Position numbers and translations under genes: made by a program. DNA of 64,000 bases from Balanoglossus misakiensis (Eukaryota > Hemichordata), in the NCBI GenBank assembly GCA_040954595.2, contig CM082586.2, forward strand, positions 868,001-932,000, in the 5' to 3' direction. Shown here piece after piece: positions 10,201 through 21,868 of the stretch. How positions within the stretch are numbered: position 1 is the stretch's first letter; each line of letters starts with the position of its first letter. The notes below the pieces were generated by a model, which was given only the letters and a program-made list of their open reading frames with translations, did no database searches and was not told the DNA's origin.

Positions 10201-13200
10201 ATGCACTTGTTCGAAATAAGGCTAAGATCCCATCAACTAAGGAAAGGTAATATTTTTTCAATCATTGGTCTTAAATGAAGGTTAGGGGGACGATCTACAA
10301 CAGACTCAAAACTGAAAAGCAACGTTTGTGATCTAACCGTATGCACGGCTGTTCATTCATGGTAACTCGCTATGTTTCTTTGTTGTGAACGACTGCGTCA
10401 CATAACCTTTGTTGATGCTGAAAAAAGCACGGTGTCTTCAACAAGGCTGATATACACCAACAGATGATATAAGGCAGGCTGCATATTAGTGGCATAATCT
10501 ATGTTTTTTTCTTTGCATACTTGGAGCATGCGTGGATAATTTGAGCAATGACAACTACTTATGTCCTATTTCTAGAAATTGGCCAATCACTATTTTTTTT
10601 ACAAACTTAAATATTCTGATATCTACTTTGACTTTCTTATATTGATAGATACTTAGTGATGAAGCAATCGATAAAGATCTTCACCAAGCTCGAATCATTC
10701 AAATATGCACAAAATGAAGTTAAAGCGCTGGTCACTGATATATTTGAAGAAGAAATACGAAAGGGACAAATGACCGTGGAGAGCTATTCAGAAACAGAAA
10801 GCTCAGAAAAAGGCAGTTCGAATGGAAGTGATTGCACACACGGAGACAATGTAACTGAAACCGTATTCGTTGTATTGGATGCAAGACAAACTCGTGTGCT
10901 CATTACACCGCGGCGAAAAGACCCTGCAGTTGACCACTGGGATGAGCTGCGCAGACTGTCAGATGTCACAAATCCAAAAGGTAACTACAATGAAAACAGA
11001 TTGAGTCGCACAGATGGACTGACCACTGAATATGTATTCATCTGTCCAGAACATACAATGAAGCAAAGTGATTGTATAAATTGTTGCCAGTCTCATTTGA
11101 TAAAAAACATTTTTGTATGAATTCTTCCATGTGTTGACACAAGGAAAGAAAAAGGGCTGTGTGTTATCGGGTGATACATTCTATCATTATATGAGTCCAT
11201 TACAGTCTAGATCTCAGGTGGGATTTTCACTTTCGCTTTGAATTGGATTGGCGAACAAAGTGTTTCTTTTTTACTGTCTTGTTCGAAAAAATGGTCAGTA
11301 CATTCCTTCTGTGCAGATCAAACTGATTTCATTGTAAACATATTTGTAAAGAATGATTTCACTTTGCACTGAAACAAAGGCGATATTGCTTCCTCAGGCA
11401 AATCGACACAAAAAACTTGACCATGCAACATCCGTCTTTATTTCAGGGTCAATTATGGTCATTATATATGGAGACGAAACCTCAAAAGATCTTAAGGATG
11501 ATGTTATCATAGATGACAAATGGAACAGAGTATTCCAGTTCAATGATGAGCACTCCCCATACTCATTGTTGAATGGCAGATGCTTTTCTATGTGGCAGAA
11601 GTTCACTGAACACCAGAAGAAGACACTTCAAAATTACATGCATACCATTGCACTGTTTCCTTCGATGGAGGAAGTTGGAAATGTCCTGGTTGTTGGCAAC
11701 AGTGACCAACTGGAATCATTCAGACAATATATAGGACGACATCCTTTCCTGCACGTGCGCAATGGCGACCACCAAGACATGAAAGTTGACGAACTGTTTG
11801 TGCCTTCGTACGTCGAAGCAGCGACAGGGCCACCCCTTGTCAGGTTGTACCACTGCAATACAGTGAATGACGAGCCCATTAAGCTGTGCGATCGAGAACA
11901 CGAGGCACTCCAGGATCAAGGATTCTATGAAGATAACGACATGTGGGAGAAGATGGGCGAGTGGTTGATGCTACGTTCTGCTGGTCGCCTTGTTGAAGAG
12001 CAGACATACATCATCGTCAACAAACTGGTGAAGATAGTGTGGCATTACCTCTCCAGTATATACAAGCATCTTTATAATATTCAGGTTGCCTTGGGATACG
12101 CCTTGCCTATGTTCGACCGAGTCATTCTTATCAGTCATGATTGCGATTCGTGTTTTAAGGAGATCTACGAAAACAAAGAATGGGTGGACGGCTGTACGAG
12201 ACAGTGTTTAGGTACAGTAGTCTTTTTTTAATCTCGCCAAACGGTATCTCTGGTAAGTCTAACTTTTTGCTATCTCGTTTCAGTAGTTTCCTCCCATGTA
12301 TTCAAGATTGCTTTATAACGTGTTTGGTGACTGTCTTTATTATCTCAATAAAGCCAGTCTATGAGTAACTGCCATGAGTGTTATTGATTACAAAGAAATT
12401 CAAAATCTGTGTTTACTATTTCGATTTCAGAATACCGAAATATCCACACGACTTCGCGACTTGACATTTTGCCCGTAGCAGTCGAAAAAACTCCAAAATC
12501 AATGGAAGAGAAAAGAATAATGGTAAAAATCATGAAGAATTTCATCATGGAGGATCCCAGAAAAAGTTTCGGCGATATGGCCACTTTGCTGGGAAAACAC
12601 AAGGATGACGATGACTGGATTCAGAAAATGTACGTCTTGTATCTTTGCCATGCAGGATTTCAAAATGTCGATCACGACGAAGGTAGGATTTATGTGGGAA
12701 TTATTTTTGCAAATCGTGATTATCAGCACAAGATCACATTTGGTGATGTAACTATAGGTATTTTTTGTCAATGACAATATTTTCGTTATTATTATTTCAA
12801 GTTTTCGAAATTCTGGATGAAACGGTAAACGAAGAGCCTCTCCTCCAACCAAGTACTGCAAGTAAGTTGAATGTTATTTTAGTATACATACGTACTATCT
12901 TTTAAAATGTTTTCAGTAAAATGTAAGAAGTGAAAGCGCTTGCTAAATATTAACGAAATAAATAATTTCCCCAATTGCAGCGCCGGCGATGATCAAAAGG
13001 GCAGTTGAAGAAGCGATTGGAGACGATGATTCAAGTGCCAGAGGTAATTTCAATCTGACAAAATCATTTTACTAATCACTGTGGCTTTATGTAAGGTTTA
13101 AAGCCCCAATAGCTGCCAACATCTCAGAATATCTCCAACCAGATATTGTGAAAACGATGCCTGTAGGTCACAGAGTATTGCTCGAGCTCGTCTGGTTTAT

Positions 13201-13289
13201 TGAATATATGATACAAGTTGCGTATTCATGCCATTGGGACTTTTAATGATGTTCGTCTTATACTATTGATTACAGACATTCCTGAATAG
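10201..13289 (+). CDS. RQTR/YGD family protein, copy 2 (soluble form)
   Basis: Exons: 10201-10246 (leader, tentative), 10657-10980 (A), 11447-12211 (B), 12431-12682 (C), 12802-12861, 12981-13043 and 13276-13289. All junctions are phase 1, giving about 507 residues. Exon A carries DARQTR, TPRRKD and VDHW, with an acidic, Ser-rich insert. Exon B begins GSIMVIIYGDETSKDL. It has a long hydrophobic insert near its end (IIVNKLVKIVWHYLSSIY), and the usual CHC-x2-CF is altered to SHDCDSCF. Exon C is unlike the others and no C-terminal membrane helix follows; three small exons give an acidic tail ending DIPE. It is therefore probably cytosolic, unless the exon B insert enters a membrane. It faces the GTPase gene head to head. 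An alternative leader exon is 8169-8178. Exons A to C are well supported; the leader is not. Confidence 0.72.
11224..11239 (-). promoter_or_regulatory. ISRE-like 16-mer in intron of copy 2
   Basis: The plus strand reads TTTTCACTTTCGCTTT, whose complement contains GAAAGTGAAA. The same 16-mer occurs at 29415 (copy 7) and 33953 (copy 8). Here it lies between exons A and B, whereas in the other two it lies between the leader and exon A. Confidence 0.45.
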
Positions 13290-14884
13290 GACTCTGATGG
13301 CCAGGACCTCCTTCGTGTTGGAAGTATCGACGTTTATCAAACACAGACTTTGAAACTAATTGTTTCTTTCTGAATTGTATTTTGCGTTTCGGGATTGCCA
13401 TTTGCTTGCATGGTTTTAAACTAGATGTTCGTTCAGTTAGAGATAAAAGAAACAACGCGAAAATATTCTGTCTGATTGGTTGATTGATTGATTGATTTTG
13501 AACAGAAACGAAGTTTCTCTGGAAATTGCACGTTTCACATTTTTCGTCCAATTATAATGACAGCTTGTTTTGCTTTTTAAAATCTGTTGTCCTAATTCGA
13601 TGTGCCCACATCACTTCACATTATTATTAAGAATTCATCACCTCTTATTCTTTATATTCAGCAGGACTCAACTTCGGTTATATTGCAAAATGTAACATAA
13701 ATACGAATGTATCAATGTGATTTTGAATATCACAATCACCTTCAAATAAAACATTCATATATTCAGAAATATAGTTTTGTATGATTTACTTGTATAAAGG
13801 TTAACAAACTATAACTCGAGACTGCACATTGTGTGTCATTGTTTAATGTGTGTACCCGTTATCAAGGAAGCGTCGACCAAGGACTGACGTCGGCCATGAA
13901 ACAAAAGCCAATTGATACATGTACAATTAATCAAACTGTTTATCTCGCATCTGACAATGAGAAGCTTGAGGAGATGATCCACTTTAATGCAGAGTTGGTT
14001 AATGTATTACTTGTGCAAAATAATGTCCAATCGTTTTGTACATATTGCATACTATAGACATGACAAGAATATCACACACATCAAACCAGCAAAGGCTGGA
14101 AACCCTTTACTGTAAACACAGTCTTCGCAGGGCTTTTAACGATCACGTGATGCACTGTTGCACTTTGCCCTCGACTGGTCCATTCAGACAAACATATCCA
14201 GCAAGTCGACAATACTGAGTTTGCGTTATAAAGCGTTGCTTCCTGTTGAGTCGCCTAAATAAGGTTGGTTGGTCACTTAATTGTCGTAAAGACAGAAATA
14301 ATGGTGTATACGATCAGACTATGCATGGTACATGTATACCCGTGTAAGGGTACGATCAAGACCTTGAATATTTCACTACTTTCGTTTTAGCATTTAGACA
14401 TCATAGTGCGCCGTCGTCTGCGTACGCTGCTGACTACAGAAAATGGTTCTAGGTCAAGAGGACAAAATGGTAGACTTAATTTGAAATAATTAACCTCAAA
14501 CATTATATCGCTTGAAAATATTTGTATCCTGGTACGGAATGTCATAATCAAGCTTTCAAAAATCCAAGATTGGAAATAAACTGCTTTTAGCATGTTTAGA
14601 GGGGCGGATGAATCAATCACTTGCAAATGAAATGCGGTTCTTGCTGTGAACATCAGCGCCCTCTTGCGTACACAGTGGACCGGGTCAGAGGTTATCGCTT
14701 TAAAATGGCGTTCTTTTCCATGGTTCTTTGTCGTGGCTTTTTTGCATGTTCCCCAGACACCCTTTCCGAGTCTGCTAACATTAAACAAAAAAGGTGAAAA
14801 GACAGGTTGACGCGGTGACTTCCCAGTGACACGCGGGATGATCAGAACCAATTCCTTGTTTGGCCTTATGCACCCATAACACAT
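13290..14884. other. intergenic between copies 2 and 3
   Basis: This holds the probable 3' end of copy 2, with an AATAAA at 13745-13750, and a short TTGA repeat near 13475-13497. I see no further exon. Minus-strand open frames at 13270-13551 and 14387-14884 have no family resemblance and no clear splice context. Confidence 0.5.
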
Positions 14885-14921
14885 AAAGCGAAAGCGAAAG
14901 CACTGAACAGTGGATTTGCAT
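14885..14921 (+). promoter_or_regulatory. ISRE-like triple repeat and octamer before copy 3
   Basis: AAAGCGAAAGCGAAAGC (14885-14901) contains GAAAGCGAAA, a full GAAANNGAAA match. It is followed by ATTTGCAT (14914-14921), a perfect octamer box. The pair ends 36 bases before the ATG of copy 3, which supports a transcription start close to that ATG. Confidence 0.5.
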
Positions 14922-14956
14922 GATGATTTTTTATCTCCACTTCAGAAACGACAGCC

Positions 14957-17211
14957 ATGCATAAAAATAAAGTGTTGGTTTACCACAAATTGGCATCCTT
15001 CGGTGCTGCTGCGAAGGCGGTGAAGTCATTGCTTCAAGAGATGGAGATGCAGGACGTTGTTGTTGAGGATTACAACAACACATCCAAAGTCTTGACTGAC
15101 AGAGCATCGACTTCCGTTGTTGTCGTCATCGACGCAAGGCAAACACGCACACTGATAACTCCAGAACGCCGTGACGCAAATGTGGACCATTGGGCGGAAT
15201 TGGAAATGATATCAGAAGAAGTCACAGGTAAGCTGAGTCACCAGAATGAAGGAACTACACTTCTCATGGGGTCGAAAAAAGTTACCAGCGGATACACACC
15301 GATACAGGCAATTGCATTCAATGTTCACCGTGTTCTTCTTTTTCAGATTCAATCTTGTTAGTTGTGTATGGCGACGGCAAGTCGAAAAACCTGGATGACA
15401 ACACAACTGTGGGCGGACATTGGCTCACCACCTGGAAGTATAATGATCCTATCGCCCATCACCTTGGGGAGAGAAAGAGGTGTTTTTCTATCGAGAATTC
15501 ATTCAATGGTTTTCAGAAAGCTCATCTTGAAGAGTTCATCCGCCTTGGTCCACTAACGCCGAAGACAGAAGGAGAGTCAAACGTGATTCAGTTTGGTGAT
15601 GCTGGTGATTCTATCGACAGACTGATTCATGATCATCCCTTCGTCACTGAAATACAAGGGAACGAAAACGTCGGTGACACGTTGGCCACGAAGAAATTCG
15701 GGTCACTGTGTTTCAAACGTTCCACCAAGTCCACTCAGCAAACGGCAAGACTATGCGTCGCCAAAAGGTTCCCCCCGATTCACGTTTGCCAGACACAGGA
15801 CCCTATAAACTCCATTGAACGACAGCTGTCAGCTAAGATCCTGAAAACCTACGGGATAACCAAGACGGATTCTTCTTGTCGTAGCCGCAGTCGACAGGAA
15901 GACTCTCTGTTTGACCGCGCCATCCTAACGTGCCACTGCGCCACATGTTACCAAATAGTCGCAGAGAACCGTGCAATGGTTACACACATACTGAAGAATG
16001 AATTAGGTGAGTGAAACTACGGACTTAAATTACGGTTAAATTCACCTTGAAAGTGGTCATAGGTCATAACCCGTGGATCACAAATTGTCTGTAACTTTGT
16101 TCTAATAATTTAACAGATGCAGTTGGTATCACTTTGAACGGAGACGCCTTTCCATGGCTTGCAAACGACCAAGAGTCTGTCTCCAAAACCATGGAGGAGC
16201 AAATCCCGACTATAAATACAAGAAACAATACAGCTCTTACTGAAGGTCTGAAGATGATCTCTCCAGAGAAAAAAGTGAAGTTATATATATGGCACGTACT
16301 TTTCTACTGGTCTCATCCACGTGATCGTCCAACCAATCTTCCGGATTATATGGCGGATCTTGTATTCAAAATGCTGAATAAGATACGTGTAAACAAAAAG
16401 ATATTAACAGCGTTGTTGGTAGTGATAGTTATCAGCATATTGTACTGCAGATATAAGCCACTGGGTAAGTACAGAGCATATAGCTTAATTGCGATGAATA
16501 AAGGTAGAAATGAAGTATATCTTTGCCAATTTACGACGTTGATACATCTGTCTATGGTCGTACAAATGTTCCAGCTGAGAGTAGCTCCATTGCTTTATTT
16601 TGGGTCTGGGTTCGAATGACGTAAATACAAGTCGATGTGATTTAACTCATTTGTCGATCACACTTTTTTTTCTCTCAAGATGTACCTAGTGCTCCTGGAC
16701 AACCGGTTGTAATCGAGGGGAAATTCAAAGAATCAAGTGTGAAGCTTCAGTGGACACCGCCAAAGTCTGATGGTGGCAGCCCTGTGGTGTCTTACAACAT
16801 CCAGAAGCTTGTCGGTAAAGATGGCCATTGGGTCAACGCCATGAAGAGTAATCTTCCCATAGCTGAAGTGGCAGGCATAACACAAGGCGCTGAGTATCAG
16901 TTCAGAGTTGCTGCTGAAAACGTCATTGGTATTGGTCCATTCAGTCAACCGAGCCAACCATACATTGCAAAGGGTAAGTGAAGTTTCATCAGATTGTACC
17001 AAGTGCTCTCGGAAAACCAGTTCCCGGAAGTTACACACCGAGGAGTCCAATTTTAAGCCAATCAGAAATATCTGCAAGTTCTGTGTCTCTGGGGATTGTG
17101 GGGTGAGTTAATTAAAACCTGGAGACCAAGCCTGACACAATTATCATTATTTCTATTGTTTCAGATACTGCAGAAGGTCATGTAAGTCAACAGATGGCTG
17201 CAGGTGGCTGA
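14957..17211 (+). CDS. RQTR/YGD family protein, copy 3 (membrane helix plus fibronectin III)
   Basis: Exons: 14957-15227 (A), 15347-16006 (B), 16117-16464 (C plus membrane helix), 16680-16973 (fibronectin III) and 17165-17211. All junctions are phase 1, giving about 539 residues. Exon A has DARQTR, TPERRD and VDHW. Exon B starts DSILLVVYGDGKSKNL and ends with CHCATCY. Exon C ends with a helix around ILTALLVVIVISILY (about 403-420), preceded by lysines. The next exon is a clear titin-like fibronectin type III module: PSAPGQP, W-x-PP-x-SDGGSP, Y-x-I, then YQFRVAAENVIGIGPFS. If the lysines face the cytosol, the fibronectin domain is outside and the A-B head inside. The ATG at 14957 is close to strong promoter-like motifs. 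An acceptor at 14945 also allows an upstream leader exon. Confidence 0.82.
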
Positions 17212-19112
17212 TAGGATGTGAAGAACGACTCAAGAATACTTTGCAAGTGCCTCATAACCTAAATATAATTAAAATACCATTGGGCGGTCCAGTAGGGGTG
17301 CCCATATTTGCTGCACTAATAGAACTGTAGTGTTATGAAAAGAACGAATTATGTATTTGGGGTCACATGTGTAGTCCATCAATTTGATGCTTATATATTC
17401 GACGCAAAAGAATCACTGGTCGCAAATAGGCCACCTGCAAATAATTTTCATGACCCCTGCATGACCTTTCATCCTCGTACTTCCGGTGTTGTTGAATCCA
17501 TTAGTCTGATGAAAAACTATAATTGCAGTTGTATAGTCAATCACGTACTGAATTATCAAAGAGACTATTTTCAAGCAATATTTTACACAATTCTTGTAGC
17601 AAAATGATTTTTCTGTAGAATAGAGAAAATGCATGAAGATATTTTTAAAACTCTCGATGACCCTCGAACAGTGTCATGGGGAAAAGAAATTACATTGGTA
17701 ATTATGGTGGCAATTACTGGGATTTTATTATGCTTATTTTCTGTGTTGTTTGGCGTGGAGAGGGACGTTCAAATAAAAATGTTGGGCTTACTTGTTATTT
17801 TGTATGCGATATCCGTCCTGTCGGACATGCCAGCAAAAGTAATCTTCATAGGTTTGTTTAGGCTCGAAGGTCACTGCGACAATATTGCAGCCTTTTTCAG
17901 CTAAATACTAAAACTATTTAAAACTGTTTTTGTCGTATGACCTTCATGCAATTATGTCAATGGATGACAACAGGCGTGCGATATACCTATACAATATCTC
18001 AAATGATCTATGATAGACCTTGCTACAGATGTGCAGTTGATGAAGGTTTTACATGACAATAAGCGGAATTAAAATTAGCATATTTCACTACTATAAATGT
18101 AGCCCCTTTTGTTATAGCCCCTCTCGCTGGCTTTCGGTCATTCAACCAGATATATGGGTTGTACATCATTCTTTTTGTAACTTTTAACTGCTTGAATCAG
18201 CCGCTACAGTGCATCACGTGATGGCACCATCTGCTCATCTATTTTGGGTTTCGCTCATTTAGATGTTTCCAGATTTCTCAGAATGACGACTAGCTCTCAA
18301 AACTTTCTCCTTTGGCAACATTCTAATTTAAGAAATGTGTTGCACGAAAAGATTACTAAGACTAGTTTCGTAGCTTCAACACAATTTTTACTACGGGCGA
18401 TTCAGCTAAATTTGAACGGGCAAAACCAGAAATAAATGAGCGGGTGTTTGCCAGCGTGATCACGACGAATTCAAATTCAGTCAACTCAAAGTCGTGTTGA
18501 CGGGCATGCGCAACATCGAATCACATTCTGTACAAATGACACCGGTTTCATAAAGACAACACGCCGTTGACAACGCCCCAATAGTATATTAAATGGCTAA
18601 TTTTAACACATGCAAGCTGCTGCATGGTCTAAAGTTACAGTCAGATTGGACATTTGGCGATACAGCAGCACTGCGCAACGACTGTGAACACCAGCAAAGA
18701 AGAACACACAACCAAACTCTCCAAAATGCATGAAAATGAAGGCAAGTGGTATTTTTGTTGGGAGAGTGGATTGAAAGGATATCACGATTTGATATTATTC
18801 AATTTAAAGATAGTTTCATATAATCAGTGTATTGTTTTTATTCGAAGAAACCAAACGTCGCAATCCCGTTTGCGTAAACAACACTTAAAGCGAGTCTGCT
18901 TGTGATTTGGACTAACTTACAATCAAATGCCAAACTTTCTGGATAAGGTTTAAGTGTCAAGTTGAACTACAACGAATAGACACACGACGGAGTAATCTGT
19001 ATTGATTTGACACACAAGTACCACGGAATACACGACTTGCATGCGCAGTTCATCATCAAAGAGGCTGCTCGATTAAGCAATTTTGAGCAGGTGTATACTT
19101 TCCTCTTCCTAG
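17212..19112. other. intergenic between copies 3 and 4
   Basis: Apart from a small hydrophobic open frame (17629-17904, listed separately) I see no supported gene. The leader exon of copy 4 should lie here, but no ATG followed by a good phase-1 donor stands out. I found no ISRE-like motif before copy 4. Confidence 0.4.
17629..17904 (+). CDS. possible small membrane protein or orphan tail exon
   Basis: An ATG-started frame of 91 residues has a charged N-terminus (MHEDIFKTLDDPRT) and two hydrophobic stretches, VIMVAITGILLCLFSVLF and MLGLLVILYAISVL. It could be a short two-helix protein or a left-over or alternative tail exon for copy 3. No family is recognised and it has no clear splice partners. 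A chance open frame is possible. Confidence 0.25.
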   Translation: MHEDIFKTLDDPRTVSWGKEITLVIMVAITGILLCLFSVLFGVERDVQIKMLGLLVILYAISVLSDMPAKVIFIGLFRLEGHCDNIAAFFS

Positions 19113-21041
19113 GCGCTCTGGCCAAAACAAGGCAGACGGTTTGCATTCACGTCAAACCAGAACTGTACGACACTGTCGGCAGAAGTGTTTACGAGCTACT
19201 GCAACCTCACCTGGAGCACGAGAACATGAACATCGTGTTCAAAAAGGACTGCCATAAGGATGAGAAACTTATCGACCCGGTCACCATCATAATGGTTGTT
19301 GATGCTTCGTCTGATGAAGGACCCTCAGAGGCTAGAGAAGAGGTTGTCATGGTAGCGGAGAAGCTAGCCGCGCTGGAAAAGGAAGCTGTGCCAAAAGGTA
19401 CGTCACTGACCGATTTTTAATCCCGCCCAGTCACGGTTGACAGTTTGACAAGAATTTTTCTGTGCATAATTCAGCACTGACCAGCTGTATAATTGGACTA
19501 TTTACAATAACAATAGCAAGAGTGGGCACCAAGGTCTCAGTTGCGAGCTTAGTTTGTTCTGTGTTGCTCAATCCGTTTTCATTGCAGAAGACAGCTTTTC
19601 AAAAAAATATTTTGCTTTGAACTACAGGTTCCATATTGGTCATCATCTATGGAGACGAATTGTCTAAAAACCTTGGCGAGGATGAATGGGTCGCTGATGA
19701 CTGGATGAAGGCCTGGGAACAGCAAGACCCAGCTGCCTACGATTTGGCCATGAAAGGAAGATGTTTCAGCGTGTGGGACAGCCTCAACGAGACACAAACT
19801 AGCAAGCTGTGTCAGTATTTCACCGATATCCCCAAAACCCTTGACGTGGTGCAAGTGGTCCGTACCTTGACAATTGGTGACACCGGCAAGCAACAGGTCT
19901 CCACCGCGCTCGACAAGCACCCGCTGCTGAAGAGGCTCTTCACGGACGAAGCGGAAACACGTGTCGAGTATTCTTATTTCCACTTCCCCCAAGCCACAGG
20001 CAGGGAACCCAGGCTCAGAATAGAGTACAACGTCGCTATTCCGCCGCTGAAGGTGTGTGAAAGCGAAAACATCGCCGTCTCGCTGGAAGAACAACTTGCA
20101 GAAATGTTCACCACCAAATATGGCACTAACACACGCAGCATCATCTCCGGTCAATATACAAAGATCCGTTATGAGCACGTGCTGTTGGCATGTCACTGTG
20201 AAGAGTGCTTCAACATTCTCGCAGAAAACAAGGAGCAAGTTTCTTTAAAATTGAGTAAGTCTATTCTCATATTACATCTCTCTCTCTCTCTCTGCCCATC
20301 TATTTATCCATCTATCCCTATCTCTGTTGACGGAACGCAATTTGGGTTATTCTTTCTCAATTAATTAAACTTGGCAAAATCTCTTATTACAACTAATCTT
20401 TTTCTCTTTCAGGGAAAGTGGGAATCTTCCCCATAATTGATTCAGAGCCACTTATTGATGAAAGCAAGGCCGACATGGTAGCTGATAAGACCCTGCAGTA
20501 TGTCAACGACGTAAGACAGAACACCGGCCAACGCCCAATAGAAGAGTCAGAGATGAGTGGAAAGGGTCTGTTAGAGGCGTACATATACCACACGTGTCAG
20601 AATGCACAGCCGTTCAGCAAAACACGCAGCAAAGCCATTCCTATAGCGGTGGGGTTGGCTTGCGTCCTACTGGCAGGCACGTTGGCCGGAACGCTAACAA
20701 CTGTGAACAAGCCGAAGATTCCTGAGCCGGGGGACCCTGGGTATCAGCAAAGTCCAAACGGTCAGGGAGGTCAAGGCGATGAGGGAGGTCAAGGTGACCA
20801 GGGCGATGAGGGAGAAGAGACCGATCAAGGATATCAGGGACTCTCCACTCCGTCAACAAAGACAGAGACAACAACAAACCTCGATGTAATCGTGCACGCC
20901 ACTGACGAAACCATGACAACGCCTCCCACCGAGAAACCAGACCACCATGATCACGTCTACACCACGCCGCCGACACTGACCAACTTCACTAATATTACTG
21001 AACCAAATACTACACTTGTACCGACACCCTCAATGCAGTGA
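19113..21041 (+). CDS. RQTR/YGD family protein, copy 4 (mucin-like tail; degenerate exon A)
   Basis: Exons: 19113-19397 (A), 19628-20254 (B) and 20413-21041 (C and tail); the first exon is not found. Exon A keeps the alpha/beta pattern (TVCIHVKPELYDTVGRSVYELL, then TIIMVVDAS), but RQTR, TP-x-RRD and VDHW are all lost and replaced by SSDEGPSEAREE. Exon B is typical: SILVIIYGDELSKNL, a DKHP motif and LACHCEECFN. Exon C begins KVGIFPI. It then has a membrane helix (IAVGLACVLLAGTLAGTL), a Gly/Gln/Asp repeat (GGQGDEGGQGDQGDEGE) and a Thr/Pro-rich tail with NFT, NIT and NTT sequons. That predicts a type II protein with an O-glycosylated outer tail. The upstream frame lacks an ATG, so the 5' end is incomplete. 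Introns near 20277 hold a short (TC)n run. Confidence 0.75.
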
Positions 21042-21702
21042 ACTGCCGCACCTGTTACCTCTTGTAAATGAAAGTAAACATGAAGTTATCATTGTTGGGT
21101 TGAGTTGGGCATATCAACCCTTCATCAGAAGGACGAAAGCCATATACCACATGATTGTCAATTATTTAATAGTATAATACTAGTATGTTAATTAATCATA
21201 AACTACTGGAAAGAGATCAGTACGGAAATTCTTAAATGTCAAAGGTCTCCTTAAAACAAAACAACGGTATAAGAGGAAGTACATAGTTTTCATATGAAAG
21301 CAATAAGCTGCATTATTTAGATGTTTTAAAAACCATCTGTTGGTTTAGTTCATGGTAATATGTTTATGATATAAAAGTGCATATTTAAGTGTATTCAAAC
21401 ATATATGTAGGCATGCATTATACTAATGTATCACCATTAAATGGAAATAAAGAGTACAAAAATGCACCATGACCAAATACATAAATATCGTGACACAAAT
21501 TGACACGGAGAAGAACGTCAGGTATTCTATGTAGCCTTGATTATCACAGGAAGGTAAAAAAGGCGACGTTGTCCTGATTTATACGTTTAGTTTCGATTCA
21601 TTTGTTAGTTTAAAGCAATGACCAGTACGTCACGATATCGTTCAATAGATTGAACTCTGACCTTACGAATGCTGGATTAAAAATAACAGTGTCTGGTGTG
21701 AG
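21042..21702. other. intergenic between copies 4 and 5
   Basis: No coding exon is seen. This holds the 3' flank of copy 4 and the distal promoter of copy 5. Confidence 0.45.
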
Positions 21703-21726
21703 GAAACGAAACGAAACGAAACGAAC
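21703..21726 (+). promoter_or_regulatory. (GAAAC)4 IRF-type element before copy 5
   Basis: Four perfect GAAAC units followed by GAAC give overlapping AANNGAAA half-sites. The element ends about 143 bases before the copy 5 ATG, the same distance as the related motif before copy 1. Confidence 0.5.
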
Positions 21727-21868
21727 ATCAACACCTGCTGCAGTTGTCGTAGGCAATTACCCACAAGGCTACAGACAAACGCCACTGAACTGAACCGAAG
21801 ACAAAAGTCAGTACAACTGATATTCAGCGTGACAAGCTTGAATGCACTACAGAGTGACAGGCGAGTCT

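Noticed and set aside
10860-10930. Caspase-like reading of the VVxxDARQTR strand
   Set aside because: It recalls the DACR strand of caspases, but no His motif or catalytic Cys is present in the right place, so homology is not supported.
14387-14884. 165-residue minus-strand open frame before copy 3
   Set aside because: No recognisable domain, no splice context, and it overlaps the promoter-like region of copy 3.
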